Below, in pieces: positions 12,903 through 23,283 of a stretch of DNA of 64,000 nt. The translations under genes were made by a program, and so were the position numbers. The stretch's first letter is position 1; each line of letters starts with the position of its first letter. Origin of the DNA: Podocnemis expansa (Eukaryota; Chordata; Testudines; Podocnemididae); the NCBI GenBank assembly GCA_007922195.1, contig ML682013.1, forward strand, positions 19,496,092-19,560,091, given 5' to 3'. Under the pieces are notes generated by a model. It worked only from the letters and a program-made list of their open reading frames with translations, searched no databases and was not told the DNA's origin.

Positions 12903-13931
12903 TTCCAAAGGAATAGCTGTGTTAGTCTAGTCCAGCAAAAAAAAAAAAAAAAAAAGGACTCATGTGGCACTTGAAGACTAACAGATTTATTTTTCGCATG
13001 AGCTTTAGTGGGAGAAAATCCCACTTTGTCATATGCTTCAAAGATGGGTGAACTTACAGAATGGAATGAAAATAAATGCAAGGGGGCGTAAAACATAGGA
13101 TCAGGTCATACAGTAACAGCAAATCAGAGCAGTTGTTAGGTTCAAACCCTGGGAAGGGTCAAGTCAAGTTACCTTTGATAATGGGAAAAGAACCCATAGT
13201 CTCGATTCAAGCCTGCTTTCACAGAATTTAATTTGCATATTAATTCGAGTTCAGCTGTTTCTCTTTGAAGTCTTGATGTCCCAGACACATCTCTGATGAT
13301 GGTTGTTAACAAATCATTTATCGAGTGATTAGAAAGATGGAAGTGCTCAGCAACTGTTTTTTTTTTTTGTTTGTTTTGTGATTTCTGATATCAGCTCTAT
13401 GTTCATTTATTCTTTTGCGCAGGGATCGTCCTGTTTGTCCAATGTATAAGGTATTGGGGCATTTCTGGCACATGATGGCATAGATCACATTAGTAGATGA
13501 GCAGGTAAATGAGCCTTTGATGGAGTAGCAAGCTTGATTAGGACCTATGATATGTGGGCAGACTTGGCACCATGGTTTGTTGCAGGGGTGTGTGCCTGCT
13601 TTAATGTTTCTGTTGGTAGATCTGCCAAAGAGAAACAGCTGAACTCAAATTAATATGCAAATTAAATTCTGTGAAAGCAGGCTATGGGTTCTTTTCCCAT
13701 TATCAAAGGTAATTTGACTTCACCCTTCCCAGGGTTTGAACCTAACAACTGCTCTGATTTGCTGTCACTGTATGACCTGATCCTACGTTTATGCCCCCTT
13801 GCATTTATTTTGATTCCATTCCATAAGTTCACCCGTCTTCGAAACATCTGCCAAAGTGGGATTTTCTCCCACGAAAGCTCATGCGAAAAATAAATCTGTT
13901 AGTCTTTAAGTGCCACACAACTCTTTTTTTA
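12903..13931. mobile_element. Penelope-like inverted dimer with endonuclease fragment (1.03 kb)
   Basis: The left arm (12903 to about 13625) is a minus-strand 3' end: terminal tag, 3' UTR, then C-terminal coding sequence of a GIY-YIG protein. The right arm (about 13625-13931) is a plus-strand copy that begins within the last few dozen codons and runs through the same UTR to 'aaatctgttagtctttaag'. The target duplication is 14 bp: aagatgatgacaaa (12889-12902) and aagatgaggacaaa (13932-13945), with one mismatch. This copy links the short palindromic repeats of the window to a coding retroelement. Confidence 0.75.
13165..13625 (-). pseudogene. GIY-YIG endonuclease C-terminal fragment, Penelope-like element
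   Basis: Read on the minus strand from 13625. A cysteine-rich stretch (CNKP then CQVCPHI) comes first, then TCSSTNVIYAIMCQKC, then YIGQTGRSLRKRINEH, and a tail ending GFFSHYQR and a stop near 13165. The VIY and YIG signatures, the Arg in the following helix (RKRINEH) and the metal-binding-type cysteines match the GIY-YIG nuclease domain that follows the reverse transcriptase in Penelope-like elements. Known role: the domain nicks target DNA to prime reverse transcription. No reverse-transcriptase part is present. An expanded T/A run at about 13352-13375 shifts the frame between the nuclease core and the tail. It is dead, but the active-site motifs are intact. Confidence 0.7.
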
Positions 13932-13945
13932 AAGATGAGGACAAA

Positions 13946-14333
13946 GTCACTGCACTGTCCATGGCTGGCTAACTGGCAGAGTGAGAGGGTATTATTATGT
14001 CATGCAACCCATGCTGAGGTCCTCTCCACCAGGACAGGACTGGCCACAGGGGCCTAAGAATTTGAGGAAAGGACCAGGTTCCCCTGTGATCCCCTGTGGG
14101 CATTACACTAGCTGCTTCTTTTCCTTGAAAGGTTAAGAATGAAATTTTCCCTCAGCACCATATAGGCCAAAGTTCCCCTCCCCCACAGCCGGGGAAGTGG
14201 AGTGGAGCAGTGGGGTTAGGTTATAATGTTGCTAATTAATAAATAAAAATTGTGGCAGATGCTGTGAAGATATACAGTATGGAAGTGAAATGCTCATCCA
14301 ACAAAATGGATTGGAAAAGAGTTTCAAGGAAAG
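13946..14333. other. Unassigned sequence
   Basis: Short stretch between the Penelope-like dimer and the LTR-like block. No recognisable feature. Confidence 0.45.
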
Positions 14334-14337
14334 CATC

Positions 14338-15816
14338 TGTGATGGAGTGAGGCCTAATCTGCCTCTGGAGGTCTTGCACGTTTATTCTGAGGCCTGGCAA
14401 AATCTGGTTGGTCTCCCTCAATTCCCCCAAGGTGGGGGTGCCCCTTGTGGGACTAGTCCAAGATACAATCCAGCTGGCCCCCTCACTTGGGTTTCTTTTC
14501 TGTTAGTTTGTCCCTCAGTGGGGCCAAACGGCAGGAGGGGATTGGGTGGGGAATGGATGGTCCTACCCTCTACCCTGGGACCCATCCCAGGGTCCCTATG
14601 AATAGTAGCCTCCAAAAACTGAGTCCTGGAGGGCTACTGTCTTCCCCAGGTTGCCAATCCGTGGCTCCACTGCTGCTGGTCTACGTTCTGGGCAGGAGCG
14701 TCGCTGCCCTGGGGAAGGACCCGGGTCACCAGCCCAGGCTCTGCCCCTCACCCACAGGCCATGCCCCATGGCCACAGGCCACACCCCCGGCCAGGGACAG
14801 GGCTGGGAGTGGCCACAGGTGGCTGGGCCCCAGACCAGGCCTGGGCCGAGAGCGGCAGCCACGGCTGCGGGCAGCTGGTCCCGGGATCCCCGACTGGGGA
14901 GGGGGCCGGCTGGGCACCGGATCCCCAGCCCACGTTGTGGCCGGGGACGGGGCTGAGAGTGGCAGCCACAGATGCGAGCGGCTGGGACTGGGATCCCTGG
15001 TTGGGGAGGGGGCCGGGAGTGGCCGCAGGTGGCTGGGCCCCAGATCTCCAGCCCCATTGGGCCGGAGACCAGGAGAGGCGGGGCCCCACTGGACCTGGGG
15101 CACTGGCACCGGGATTCGGGGCACAGTCTATGTGCCCGGCGCCAGTGACGTCCCTGCCTCTGGGACTGGGAAGCTTCCACAGTATCCTGGGCTGAAGTCT
15201 CAATCTCTGTGGTCTGTCACATTTGGAATGGGTTTGCCCCACTTCTACTCCCTTGCTCAGTTCTCTAAGCAGAAAGATCCTTCTTCAGACCACTGGACTC
15301 AGGGGCATCACTCTGCTGGAGCCAGCAGGGCACACACCCTGCATCTCCCTCCTGCCACGCCTGGTCAGCAGCAAAGCGGAAGGAGCTGGATCCGGCTCTG
15401 GGCTCCTTGTGGGCAGCGGCAGGAGCCAGCTCAGCCTTTGAGCCTCCTGCAAGTGGTTCAGCGCCCAAGCCAGCTCCTGCCACTTGCTGGATCCAGCCTC
15501 TGCTGCTCCTGGCTGGATCTAACAGCCCTGCCTCTATGATTTTCTCCCAAACGGCTGTAGCTTCTTCCTGAAACTACAAACTTTCCAAAGCACTTCTAGC
15601 AGCTCTACTCCTCTCTGACCTCCCTTCTGCTGCCCGTCTGCCTGAGGAGGCGGCTTTTAACCAGTGCAGCAGATTTCTTGATTGGCTCCAGGTGACCCAA
15701 TTAACCTGGAGTAACCCTGGCTAAATTAATCCAGGAAACAAGGATTTACTAATCCTAGGGCTAATATACATCCCCTCCACCACTCTTCTATATCCATCAG
15801 GTCTGACCCTGTCACA
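14338..15816. mobile_element. Solo-LTR-like block (1.48 kb)
   Basis: It begins TGTGATGGAG and ends CCTGTCACA, giving TG...CA termini with a 5-bp inverted TGTGA / TCACA. It is flanked by a 4-bp duplication, catc, at 14334-14337 and 15817-15820. It has no internal retroviral genes and no partner LTR in the window. These are the expected marks of a solo LTR left by recombination, although 4 bp is weak evidence on its own. Most of the interior is GC-rich and open in several frames, including a 350-codon plus frame from 14487. That openness reflects composition, not a protein. Confidence 0.55.
14770..15090. repeat. GC-rich tandem array inside the LTR-like block
   Basis: Imperfect units of about 105 bp. 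The phrase gggagtggccacaggtggct at 14805 recurs as gggagtggccgcaggtggct at 15015, 210 bp away. Half-period copies of 'agagyggcagccac' occur at about 14848 and 14951, and 'gggatcccc...tggggaggggg' occurs at about 14880 and 14985. This accounts for the overlapping open frames on both strands. Confidence 0.65.
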
Positions 15817-15820
15817 CATC

Positions 15821-16483
15821 CCTTATAGCAGCTGATTAAGGGGGGGTTGGGGATTCTACATTTAGATAAGCAGGGAGCCAACACTGCACTGCACAACTTT
15901 TTGCTGAGTATTACCATACATTTTATGTGAATATGGCTGTAAGCCTAACAAAACCACATCCATGACCTTCTCTCTTTCTCCCAGCATGGATGGACCATAT
16001 GAAATCTCCTTGTTCAACTCATTTTTCTGAAAAAGCCATATTTCAATTTTGAAATAACAAACGTTCAAATTAAATTACAAATAAAAATATATACTGTATA
16101 TCAGAGCTCCTTGTGTGGCATAAGACTCAGTGCCTCACTGTTGGCACTGCTGCCAAAATGACCTGTCTTTCGTTGGAGCTTCTTATGACCTCATATTCTA
16201 AGGTAACTGCTAACAACTGACCAGTATATGTGCCACTGAACTGTTTTGTGGCAATACTGACCCATTTAGCACTTTAAAACTCACTGCGCAGTTAACAGGA
16301 TCGTACAGTTTCCCAGAGGCCGACCCAATTCTAGTACTGAACAGAGGAGTCCCGTTCAGGACAAATGCGCCTGGGAACAGTACTGCATGAGCTCTGCCCT
16401 AATTTAACACTGGCACTTTGCCAGCAGGATGCAGCTTTAGGGAAATATTAGCTTTGGAACTCAGTCTTTCAACACTGAGGCTA
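15821..16483. other. Unassigned sequence
   Basis: No gene or repeat recognised. Confidence 0.4.
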
Positions 16484-16493
16484 GCCATTCTAA

Positions 16494-16760
16494 CTTCCAA
16501 AGGGATAGCCATGTTAATCTAGTCCCGCGAAAAAACAAAAAACAAAACCACAAAAAACAAGGAGTCATGTGGCACTTTAAGACTAGCAGATTTATTTTTC
16601 ACATGAGCTTTCATGGGACAATATCCCACTTTGTCAGATGCTTTGAAGAAGAAGAACTTCAAAGCGTCTGACGAAGTTGTATATTCTCCCACGAAAGCTC
16701 ATGTGGAAAATAAATCTGTTAGTCTTAAAGTGCCACACAACTCCTTTTTTTTTTTTTTTT
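16494..16760. mobile_element. Foldback repeat (Penelope-like inverted dimer)
   Basis: It starts ttccaaagggatagccatg. Inverted arms meet at about 16655 (the 'gaagaagaagaacttc' centre), and it ends 'gtgccacacaactcc' plus a T run. It is flanked by a perfect 10-bp duplication, gccattctaa, at 16484-16493 and 16761-16770. The right end abuts a poly-T tract of about 18 bases. Confidence 0.75.
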
Positions 16761-16770
16761 GCCATTCTAA

Positions 16771-18127
16771 GCTGTTCCTGGGGAAGAAAGAGGAATTCAG
16801 ACAAGTAGCCTCAGCTCTGCTCCTGCAGCTTAATTGCTCTATTAGCAGGGAGAGTGCCCATAGTCCCCCAACTTCTCTAAATCCACCAATTTGCAGCTAC
16901 TCAAAAAGGAAGACTCTAGTGTGTCTGTAGAGCTTGTGATGAGAGTGAAGGCAAATGTAGTTGCTAACCAGCAGAGTAGAACGTCAGGAAGCAGTTTTGG
17001 AAGGTTTCAATACCCATGTTGTACTAGGAAGCAGTTTTGGAAGGTTTCAATGCCTAGGTTGAGAACTACTTATCTATAGAGGACTGGAAAAGGGCTGGGG
17101 AATACAGCATATTGAAACTGTCTCCTATCCCCAGAACATTCAGTATTTCCCTCACCTTGTCTCTGAATCCCAAAATTATATCTATTGTTGAATATTTCCA
17201 TTTACATGAACCAGTCACCTAGGATAACTCAATTACCTGTGAATACCTTATTTCCTCCCATAATACAAAGGCATATACTTCAGCAGTATCAGTGATTTGT
17301 ATAAAGTCTTTATATATAAACTGTCATGTCCTCTTGCACACAATTGCTTTCAAAGCACTCAAAACTTTTTTTCTCCCACAACATGGAGAGTTTTAGCCTT
17401 TATTTTGTACCGGGAGGGGGTGGGAATCAAGGGATTGTGTTCTAGGAAGGTCAGGAACAGACATAATTGGACCCCATATCCATCCCTTAAGGTTGGGAAT
17501 GGGAGCCCGGGGGTACAGTTTGCCACAAATTCCAAAACTTCTGCGGGCCATATAACTTCCCTGCTGTATAATGGAGAAAGGGAATTTATGCCCACGGACC
17601 AAAGGCATAGAGATGAGAGAGAGATGCTTCCTGATATTTGCTTGCACAGAAAAGTCAGAAGGGGATTTCTTTCCATCCTAAATTATTCTCATTGTCCAGG
17701 AGTGCCAGCCAGTTACCTTTTCAGTCCTCTCACTGAGATGTTTTCTTCTGTTAGGTTTGATGGCAATACTTCTGGTAGAGCCATTGAAGTCAAAAGTAAA
17801 TGTCTGAAGAGAGCAAGTGGAAATACAGATTTTATTGTCATCTGTCTCCAGTAGAAGAGGGTGACCAAGAAGACTGTTGCTGCAGTAAGCAAGTAGTCAA
17901 AATATGTGCTTTTGTTTCTTGGGAGAAAGAAAGAGGTAGGAAGTAACTAGAGAGAGAGGGGATGAGAAGCAACTTTGGCTTTTAAAGCTTATATTTTAAA
18001 GGAATACTCTGTGACAAAGAACACTAGTGATCAGATTACATTGTGAAGGGTCTCTTCAGGAGGACAAAGACTAGGTATTTACTTAAAAAAAAAAAAAGAC
18101 ACTGCCTCTGCTCAATCTTTGTGAGGT
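16771..18127. other. Unassigned sequence
   Basis: A 40-bp direct duplication lies at 16986-17051. The open frame 17297-17854 (plus, 185 codons) is the longest unassigned frame here. It has mixed composition, no recognisable domain and no homologous neighbour, so I do not call it a gene, though a search would settle it. Confidence 0.4.
16986..17051 (+). repeat. 40-bp direct duplication
   Basis: The 26-bp phrase beginning aggaagcagttttggaagg is repeated exactly at 16986-17011 and 17026-17051, a period of 40 bp. It is a simple local duplication. Confidence 0.85.
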
Positions 18128-18135
18128 TTATATAG

Positions 18136-18304
18136 AAGGGGTGGCCAAATTTATGGCACTTAAGAGCCACACCGGTTGATTATTAAATCTTCAAGAGCCA
18201 CACTGAAGCATATAGCCATGTACTTTTACCTGCAAAATTGGTTTGCTGACGTTCTTCTGCAGGCCACACTTTCTCATTCAAGAGCCACAGTTAAGCTATG
18301 CCTG
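18136..18304. mobile_element. hAT-type MITE with perfect 8-bp duplication
   Basis: It begins aaggggtggccaaattta and ends agttaagctatgcctg. The inverted ends are degenerate (CAGGCATAGC against AAGGGGTGGC). Flanks are a perfect 8-bp duplication, ttatatag, at 18128-18135 and 18305-18312. The internal 'aagagccaca' motif occurs three times. The 8-bp duplication is the hAT hallmark. Confidence 0.75.
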
Positions 18305-18593
18305 TTATATAGTATAACAGTTTAATGAAGTGTTCAAAAATCCATAATCAAAAACTTAAGACCTTTGACCCAATTAAATAAATTAAAATAATCAAAGGCA
18401 CTCAATCTTTTCCAGGGTTAATTAATAAAATGGAAAATTTCTAGAACAACATATTTTTTAAATAGCTTTGCAAAAGCAAAAATCATTTAACTAACCAAAG
18501 TAAGTTAACACCTCCTTTTATTTCCAAGTCTCATATCTCAAAAGTAAGTAAGAATCCAAGAAGCCAAAGCATGTACTTCTGGACAATCTAGTC

Positions 18594-18803
18594 CAGGGGT
18601 CTCAAACTCAAATCACCACAAGGGCTGCATGAGGACTAGTAGAGGGCCGCATGAGGACTGGTATGGTAGCCCAAGGGCAACATCACTGAAACCTTTCCAT
18701 ATAATGATATTGCAAATATTGGTACTGATCATGTCATTGAGGGCCGCAGGAAATAGCTTTAGGTGCCTCATGTGGCCTATGGGCCGTGTGTTTGAGAACT
18801 CTG
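18594..18803. mobile_element. hAT-type MITE
   Basis: Termini caggggtctcaaactc and gtgtgtttgagaactctg are inverted repeats. Both flanks contain a TCTAG core (atctagtc before, gtctagat after; five of eight aligned positions match), consistent with an old 8-bp duplication of the TCTAGA-preferring hAT type. The interior holds 'gggccgcatgagg' and 'gggccgcagg', typical of this class. Confidence 0.6.
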
Positions 18804-19500
18804 GTCTAGATAAAACAACGGAAAGCTCTCAGACATTCTTTGCCCTGCACTTCTTGGCCATTTACTCCAACTATTCCCCTCTCTCTCCTAACAGTCTCTT
18901 CACCTTAGTTTCATTCCACACCTTCCCCACCTATTCTATGTTCCACTTTCCTGACATCCTCAGCTCCTTCTCTTCTCTTTTCTTTCTATTTAGCTGTTCC
19001 CCATCTTACCCAATCCAATCTACTCTGTCCAAAAAAGAGAGAGAGTGTAAATAACATGTTTGTCACCATCACAGTGTTGACTCTGCTTGCATATCCTCTT
19101 TCATGATCCTGCAACTGTCTTCTGTTTTCACAATAGTGTCTCATTGTTTGTGTCCTCCCATTTGTTTGTAAGCATCTCTCGCCTCTCATCTTTACTTAGA
19201 CTGTCTTTCCTTCCATGTTTTTAATGCACCTAGCACTATAGGGTCCTGATGCATGACTGAGGCACTGAGGTCCTACAAGAACACAATGAATAACAAGAAC
19301 ATCTAACTAACCTGCAACTTTTTTTTTATTTTTCATTTTAAAAAATCCTACAAAAACAGCTGATACTTTGTATTGTTCTTGAAGAAGTGACATTAATAAA
19401 AAATAAAATATGTGATAATGTCATCGTTCACTTAGTTATAGTGCATATAACTCTCATCAGCTGGAAGTTGGCTTGACTGTACCAAGAGGTATTAATACAG
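18804..19500. other. Unassigned, partly pyrimidine-rich sequence
   Basis: A pyrimidine-rich stretch lies at 18840-19020. No gene recognised. Confidence 0.4.
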
Positions 19501-19502
19501 AC

Positions 19503-19604
19503 TTCAAAGTATCTGATGAAGTGGAATTTTCTTCCATGAAAGCTCATGAGATAAAGAAATGTTAGTCTTTAAGTGCCACAGGACTCCTTGCATGTTTTAC
19601 AGAA
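19503..19604 (+). mobile_element. Single arm of the Penelope-like 3' end
   Basis: Contains cttcaaagtatctgatgaag, 'catgaaagctcatgag', 'gttagtctttaagtgccacag' and 'gactccttgcatgtttta': one unfolded copy of the 3' arm, with no inverted partner. A 6-bp match, tacaga, flanks it but is too short to rely on. Confidence 0.6.
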
Positions 19605-20003
19605 AAAGAAAACTCCATTGAGGTGACACTTGGGAAAGATAATTCATTTAATTCCCCATCACACCTCAGAAGCAAAATCCATGCTGCTGCATGTCTGACA
19701 TGATTTAGTACCTAACATGTTGCAAAGCTTTCTCATCAGCAACAGTCAGACTCAGAGAAGGAAAGGGATATGTCTTCTGAGTCCCAGAAAGCTATTTACT
19801 TCAGTAATAGTAGAGGAAATTTGTCCCTCAGTACAGGCAGAATCCCAGTTTGCCAACTATGAGAGGAAGTTGTCTGTTGTAATAACTATCAAAATTCTCA
19901 GCATCTGGCATTAAACAGGAAGTGGAGACAAAATCTAGAAAATAGAATAAGTATCTAAAACTAGGGGAAAAAAGCCTTTGACTGGGTTGAGCAGGTTCTT
20001 AAA

Positions 20004-20006
<3 letters not shown>

Positions 20007-20035
<29 letters not shown>
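20007..20035. repeat. (CA)n microsatellite
   Basis: About 14 uninterrupted CA dinucleotides preceded by an A run. Confidence 0.95.
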
Positions 20036-20039
20036 TTAT

Positions 20040-20989
20040 GCCAGGAAATAAAATGATATAGGATAACAAAGCCAAAAGCATCAACGAGTCCAGATATAAT
20101 GTACATTTTAGCAATCAGCCAGGTGCCCAAGCCACTGCCAATTATTGGGATGAATTATACTTATTCTTCTTGCTGTTTTTAGCCATTTTTGAGCTTCTGC
20201 AAAAAAAACTTAGCATAACCAAGAGAAACCAGCGGACTGGATGAAATCAATTTGTATCTGTTTTGTCTCTCTGAACACACTGGGGCAGATACCTGTGAGG
20301 AATAGGAAATCTAGATATGTCTTAGGGCTGCAACTTGGGGAAACTATTGCTAAACTTGTAACTGCTTGCTTAACAATATTTTTTTTATTAAAATGTGGCT
20401 AACTCGTGCTTTTACACAGTGATTGATTTATTTGGCCAGCTATGTAACATTCTTTAGATTGGCATTGTAGCTTTTGGAGTATAAGAGGGAGGTAGCAAGT
20501 CTGACTCAGACTGATAGCTTCATGGATATGCTGAAAGAATCTCCAGACAGAGAAAGAAGGACTGGCCATCTGGAAACTTGTGACTGATTCACTTGATGAC
20601 TACCTCAGACTTATGGGTAACTATCAAGTTTTGAGGCATGCTACCACTTACTATATTTGTAGGCACCTATGAGAAATAAGTGGAGATGTCCCGTAAAAGT
20701 AATTCCAATGCAAAATGATGAAAACCTGTAAAATATAGTTTTAATTCATGAGCACTTGGTTTTGATTTATCAGTGCCAGCCAGGGAAAACAACAATAAGA
20801 AGTAATTTCTGTCTTGAAAGGGAGAAAGAAGCAAGGCCTGTCATAATCTCTTCTTCACTATGGCACATTAATAGAATCCGTATTAAGAATTACAGAAATT
20901 CATGGAGGATAGGTCCATCAATGGCTATTAACCAAGATAGTCAGTGGTGAAATCCCATCCTTCAGATCCTCTAAACCTCTGACTGACAG
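20040..20989. other. Unassigned sequence
   Basis: No gene or repeat family recognised. The 64-codon frame at 20756-20950 has no domain. Confidence 0.4.
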
Positions 20990-21145
20990 AAGCCTAGACT
21001 GGAGGACAGGGCTGGGTCACTTGTTAATTGCCCTGTTTTCTTCCATTTCCTCTGAAACATCTTGCATAGTTAATGTTGGAAGACACTATACTGGGATAAT
21101 GGACATTGGTCTCACCCAGTATGTCCATTCTTATATTATTTTGTC
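20990..21145 (+). mobile_element. 3' end of a CR1-related or SINE repeat
   Basis: The order 'cttccatttcctctgaaacatc', 'ttggaagacactatactggg', 'atggacattggtctcaccca' and 'gtatgtccattcttat' follows the common amniote repeat tail ending in 'ggtctgacccagtatggc...ttcttat'. It is 5'-truncated and diverged. The family assignment comes from memory of that tail only. Confidence 0.5.
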
Positions 21146-22689
21146 TACTCAAGAAGAAAACCTCTGGACATTAAAGGCATATTGATATAGGGCAATATAT
21201 ATATTTTATGTCTTCCAGTCCAAACATTATCCTCTGATGCATGTACATAACTTGACCAAAATAATAAAGAATTTCAGCACCATATCAAGCTGCATAGTCA
21301 ACTTCAGAAATATAACATGCCCCTATGTATTTCATCAAAGTATATAACAAATATTCACTCAGTTTCCCCTTTAAATGCACTAAAATGAGATGAAATGTTA
21401 ATCCATTCACCATATTTATCTGGTAAATAGTCTCCTGATGGTCTCCAAAAATGAGTAAGGAAACTAATGAATGTCAGCAACTCTACCTTAGTAAGAGTGA
21501 ACCTATAAATATCATACAAGTATTTTATTTCCCGGGTCGCATTAGCTCCTTTGCACACTCTCACCAACAAATTAGTCTAGAAAATCAAATCATTCTTGTT
21601 TAAATTCAAGCAGGTCAAAATCAAACTGAAATATGACAGAAAGATACATTTACTTGTGGCTAAGCCCCCAAAGAGTGCTATGTGACTTGAAAGACATGCT
21701 ACTTTCTTCTTACAATGCAGGTCTACCGCCATAGTCTGCCAATGAATAAATATGACTAAGGGGCAAAGCCCATCACCAATTCACTGTGGCTCCCTACAGG
21801 TGCAGCGTTTTAAACACTATCAACTGCTTGTTTAGAGCCACAGAACACACAAATGCTGCCTCCTCCCCTTCTCTGGTTGGCTAAAACTCAAATAAAGGGC
21901 TTCCCTATAACTTTCTCTCTTACTGGTCCTTGTAATATTGAACATGTAACTTACTGTTGATTGGATGAGTGTATTGGAATACAGAGCTTTTCACCTCTAA
22001 ACCACAAGTTCAGATACAGCTGATTTGGTAGTGACTGAAAATTATCACTATCAGACAGCTGTTTGGTCACCAATGTTAAATACACTGAGTAATCCAGATC
22101 CTGATGGACATGCGAAAAGATGATCTTAGCCCATTTTCTATTGGGCAGGATTCCCACCATAAAAATGACCAACATCATTCATTGCCACCTCTCTTATTGT
22201 ACTCTTCAGAGAACAGAAACTTCAATCTCCAACACAGTAATCCAGCACTATTTATAAATATTAAATTCACTTGAAATAAACATTTTAAAATAAGGCCAAT
22301 TTAGAGTCTCACTTTGAAATGAAAACATATCTTTTTCAATTTCTAAAGTCATGTCTATATTCTGTGCCATAACTACAGCAGCATAATCCTGCAGCATAGA
22401 AGCAGCCTATATCAACAGAAAAGGATTTTCTATCACTTTGAGAGCACGCCCTCACTAGGCATCAAGAATTTGGCCAACCACCCATTGACACCATAATGAC
22501 CAAAGCAAAAAAGGGACAAGATTGCTTTTTTCAGACTGAACTGATACAAGGAACAGGGTTATATGCAGAGATGACAGGTTTGTTTTTTTTTTTCTTTCCA
22601 CTCTCAAAAAGTGATACAAGAAGAGGAAAATACAACAGTCTTCACATTTCTTCTAGTAGCTTTACTCATAGTGGTTATTCACTAGAAAG
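21146..22689. other. Unassigned sequence, possible MITE fragment near 22.35 kb
   Basis: AT-rich and without a recognisable gene. The segment 22347-22440 ('gtctatattctgtgccataactacagcagc') resembles one end of the 'gtctacact' MITE class, but no partner end was found. Confidence 0.35.
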
Positions 22690-23283
22690 TTGTTGTGACC
22701 CAGCAGAAAGAAGAAAGAGATTAGTCCCCTCTATTCGGCACTGATGAGGCCACATTTGGAGTACTGTACCCAGTTTTGGATCCCCATTACAGAAAAGATG
22801 TGGACAAATTGGAAAAAGTTCAGAGAAAGGCAACAAAAAATTATTAGAGAGCTGGAGCATATGACTTATGAGGAAAGGTTGAGGGAACTAGGCTTCCTTA
22901 GTCTGCAGAAGAGAAGAATGAGGGGAGATTTGATAGCAGCCTTTAACTACCTGAATGGGGTTCCAGGGAAGATGGAGCTAGGCTTTTCTCAATGGTAGTA
23001 GATGATAGCACTAGGAGCAATGGTCTCATCTTACAGTCAGGGAGGTCTAGATTGGATATTAGAAAAAAGAAAAAAAAACTTTTTTCACTGGGAGAGTGGG
23101 GAAGCACTGGAATGGGTTACCTAGAGAAGTGGTGGAATCTCAATCCTTTAAGGTTTTAAAGGTGTGGTTTGACAAAGTCCTAGCTGGAATGATTTATCTT
23201 AAGTTGATCCTGCTCAAGGGGAGGGGGGCATTTGGGCTAGATGACCTCCTGAGGTCCCTTCTAACCTCAGTATTCTATGTCCT
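22690..23283 (+). mobile_element. CR1 LINE, 5'-truncated 3' end
   Basis: Follows the CR1 3' region in order: 'ctattcggcactgatgaggcc', 'gatgtggacaaattgg', 'catatgacttatgaggaaagg', 'ttagtctgcagaagagaag', 'tttgatagcagcctttaac', 'gaagcactggaatgggttac', 'gggctagatgacctcctgagg' and the terminal 'attctatgtc'. It covers the last part of ORF2 and the 3' UTR. Small frames of 84 and 83 codons inside are decayed ORF2 tail or UTR. No target duplication identified. Confidence 0.9.

Noticed and set aside
14487..15539. 350-codon open frame on the plus strand, with other long frames on both strands
   Set aside because: All frames are open because the DNA is GC-rich and tandemly repeated, and the frame lies inside an LTR-like block with defined ends. 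No domain or splice context.
17297..17854. 185-codon open frame on the plus strand
   Set aside because: Long enough to notice, but with no motif, signal peptide or related sequence that I recognise. A BLASTP search with no hit would confirm it as chance.
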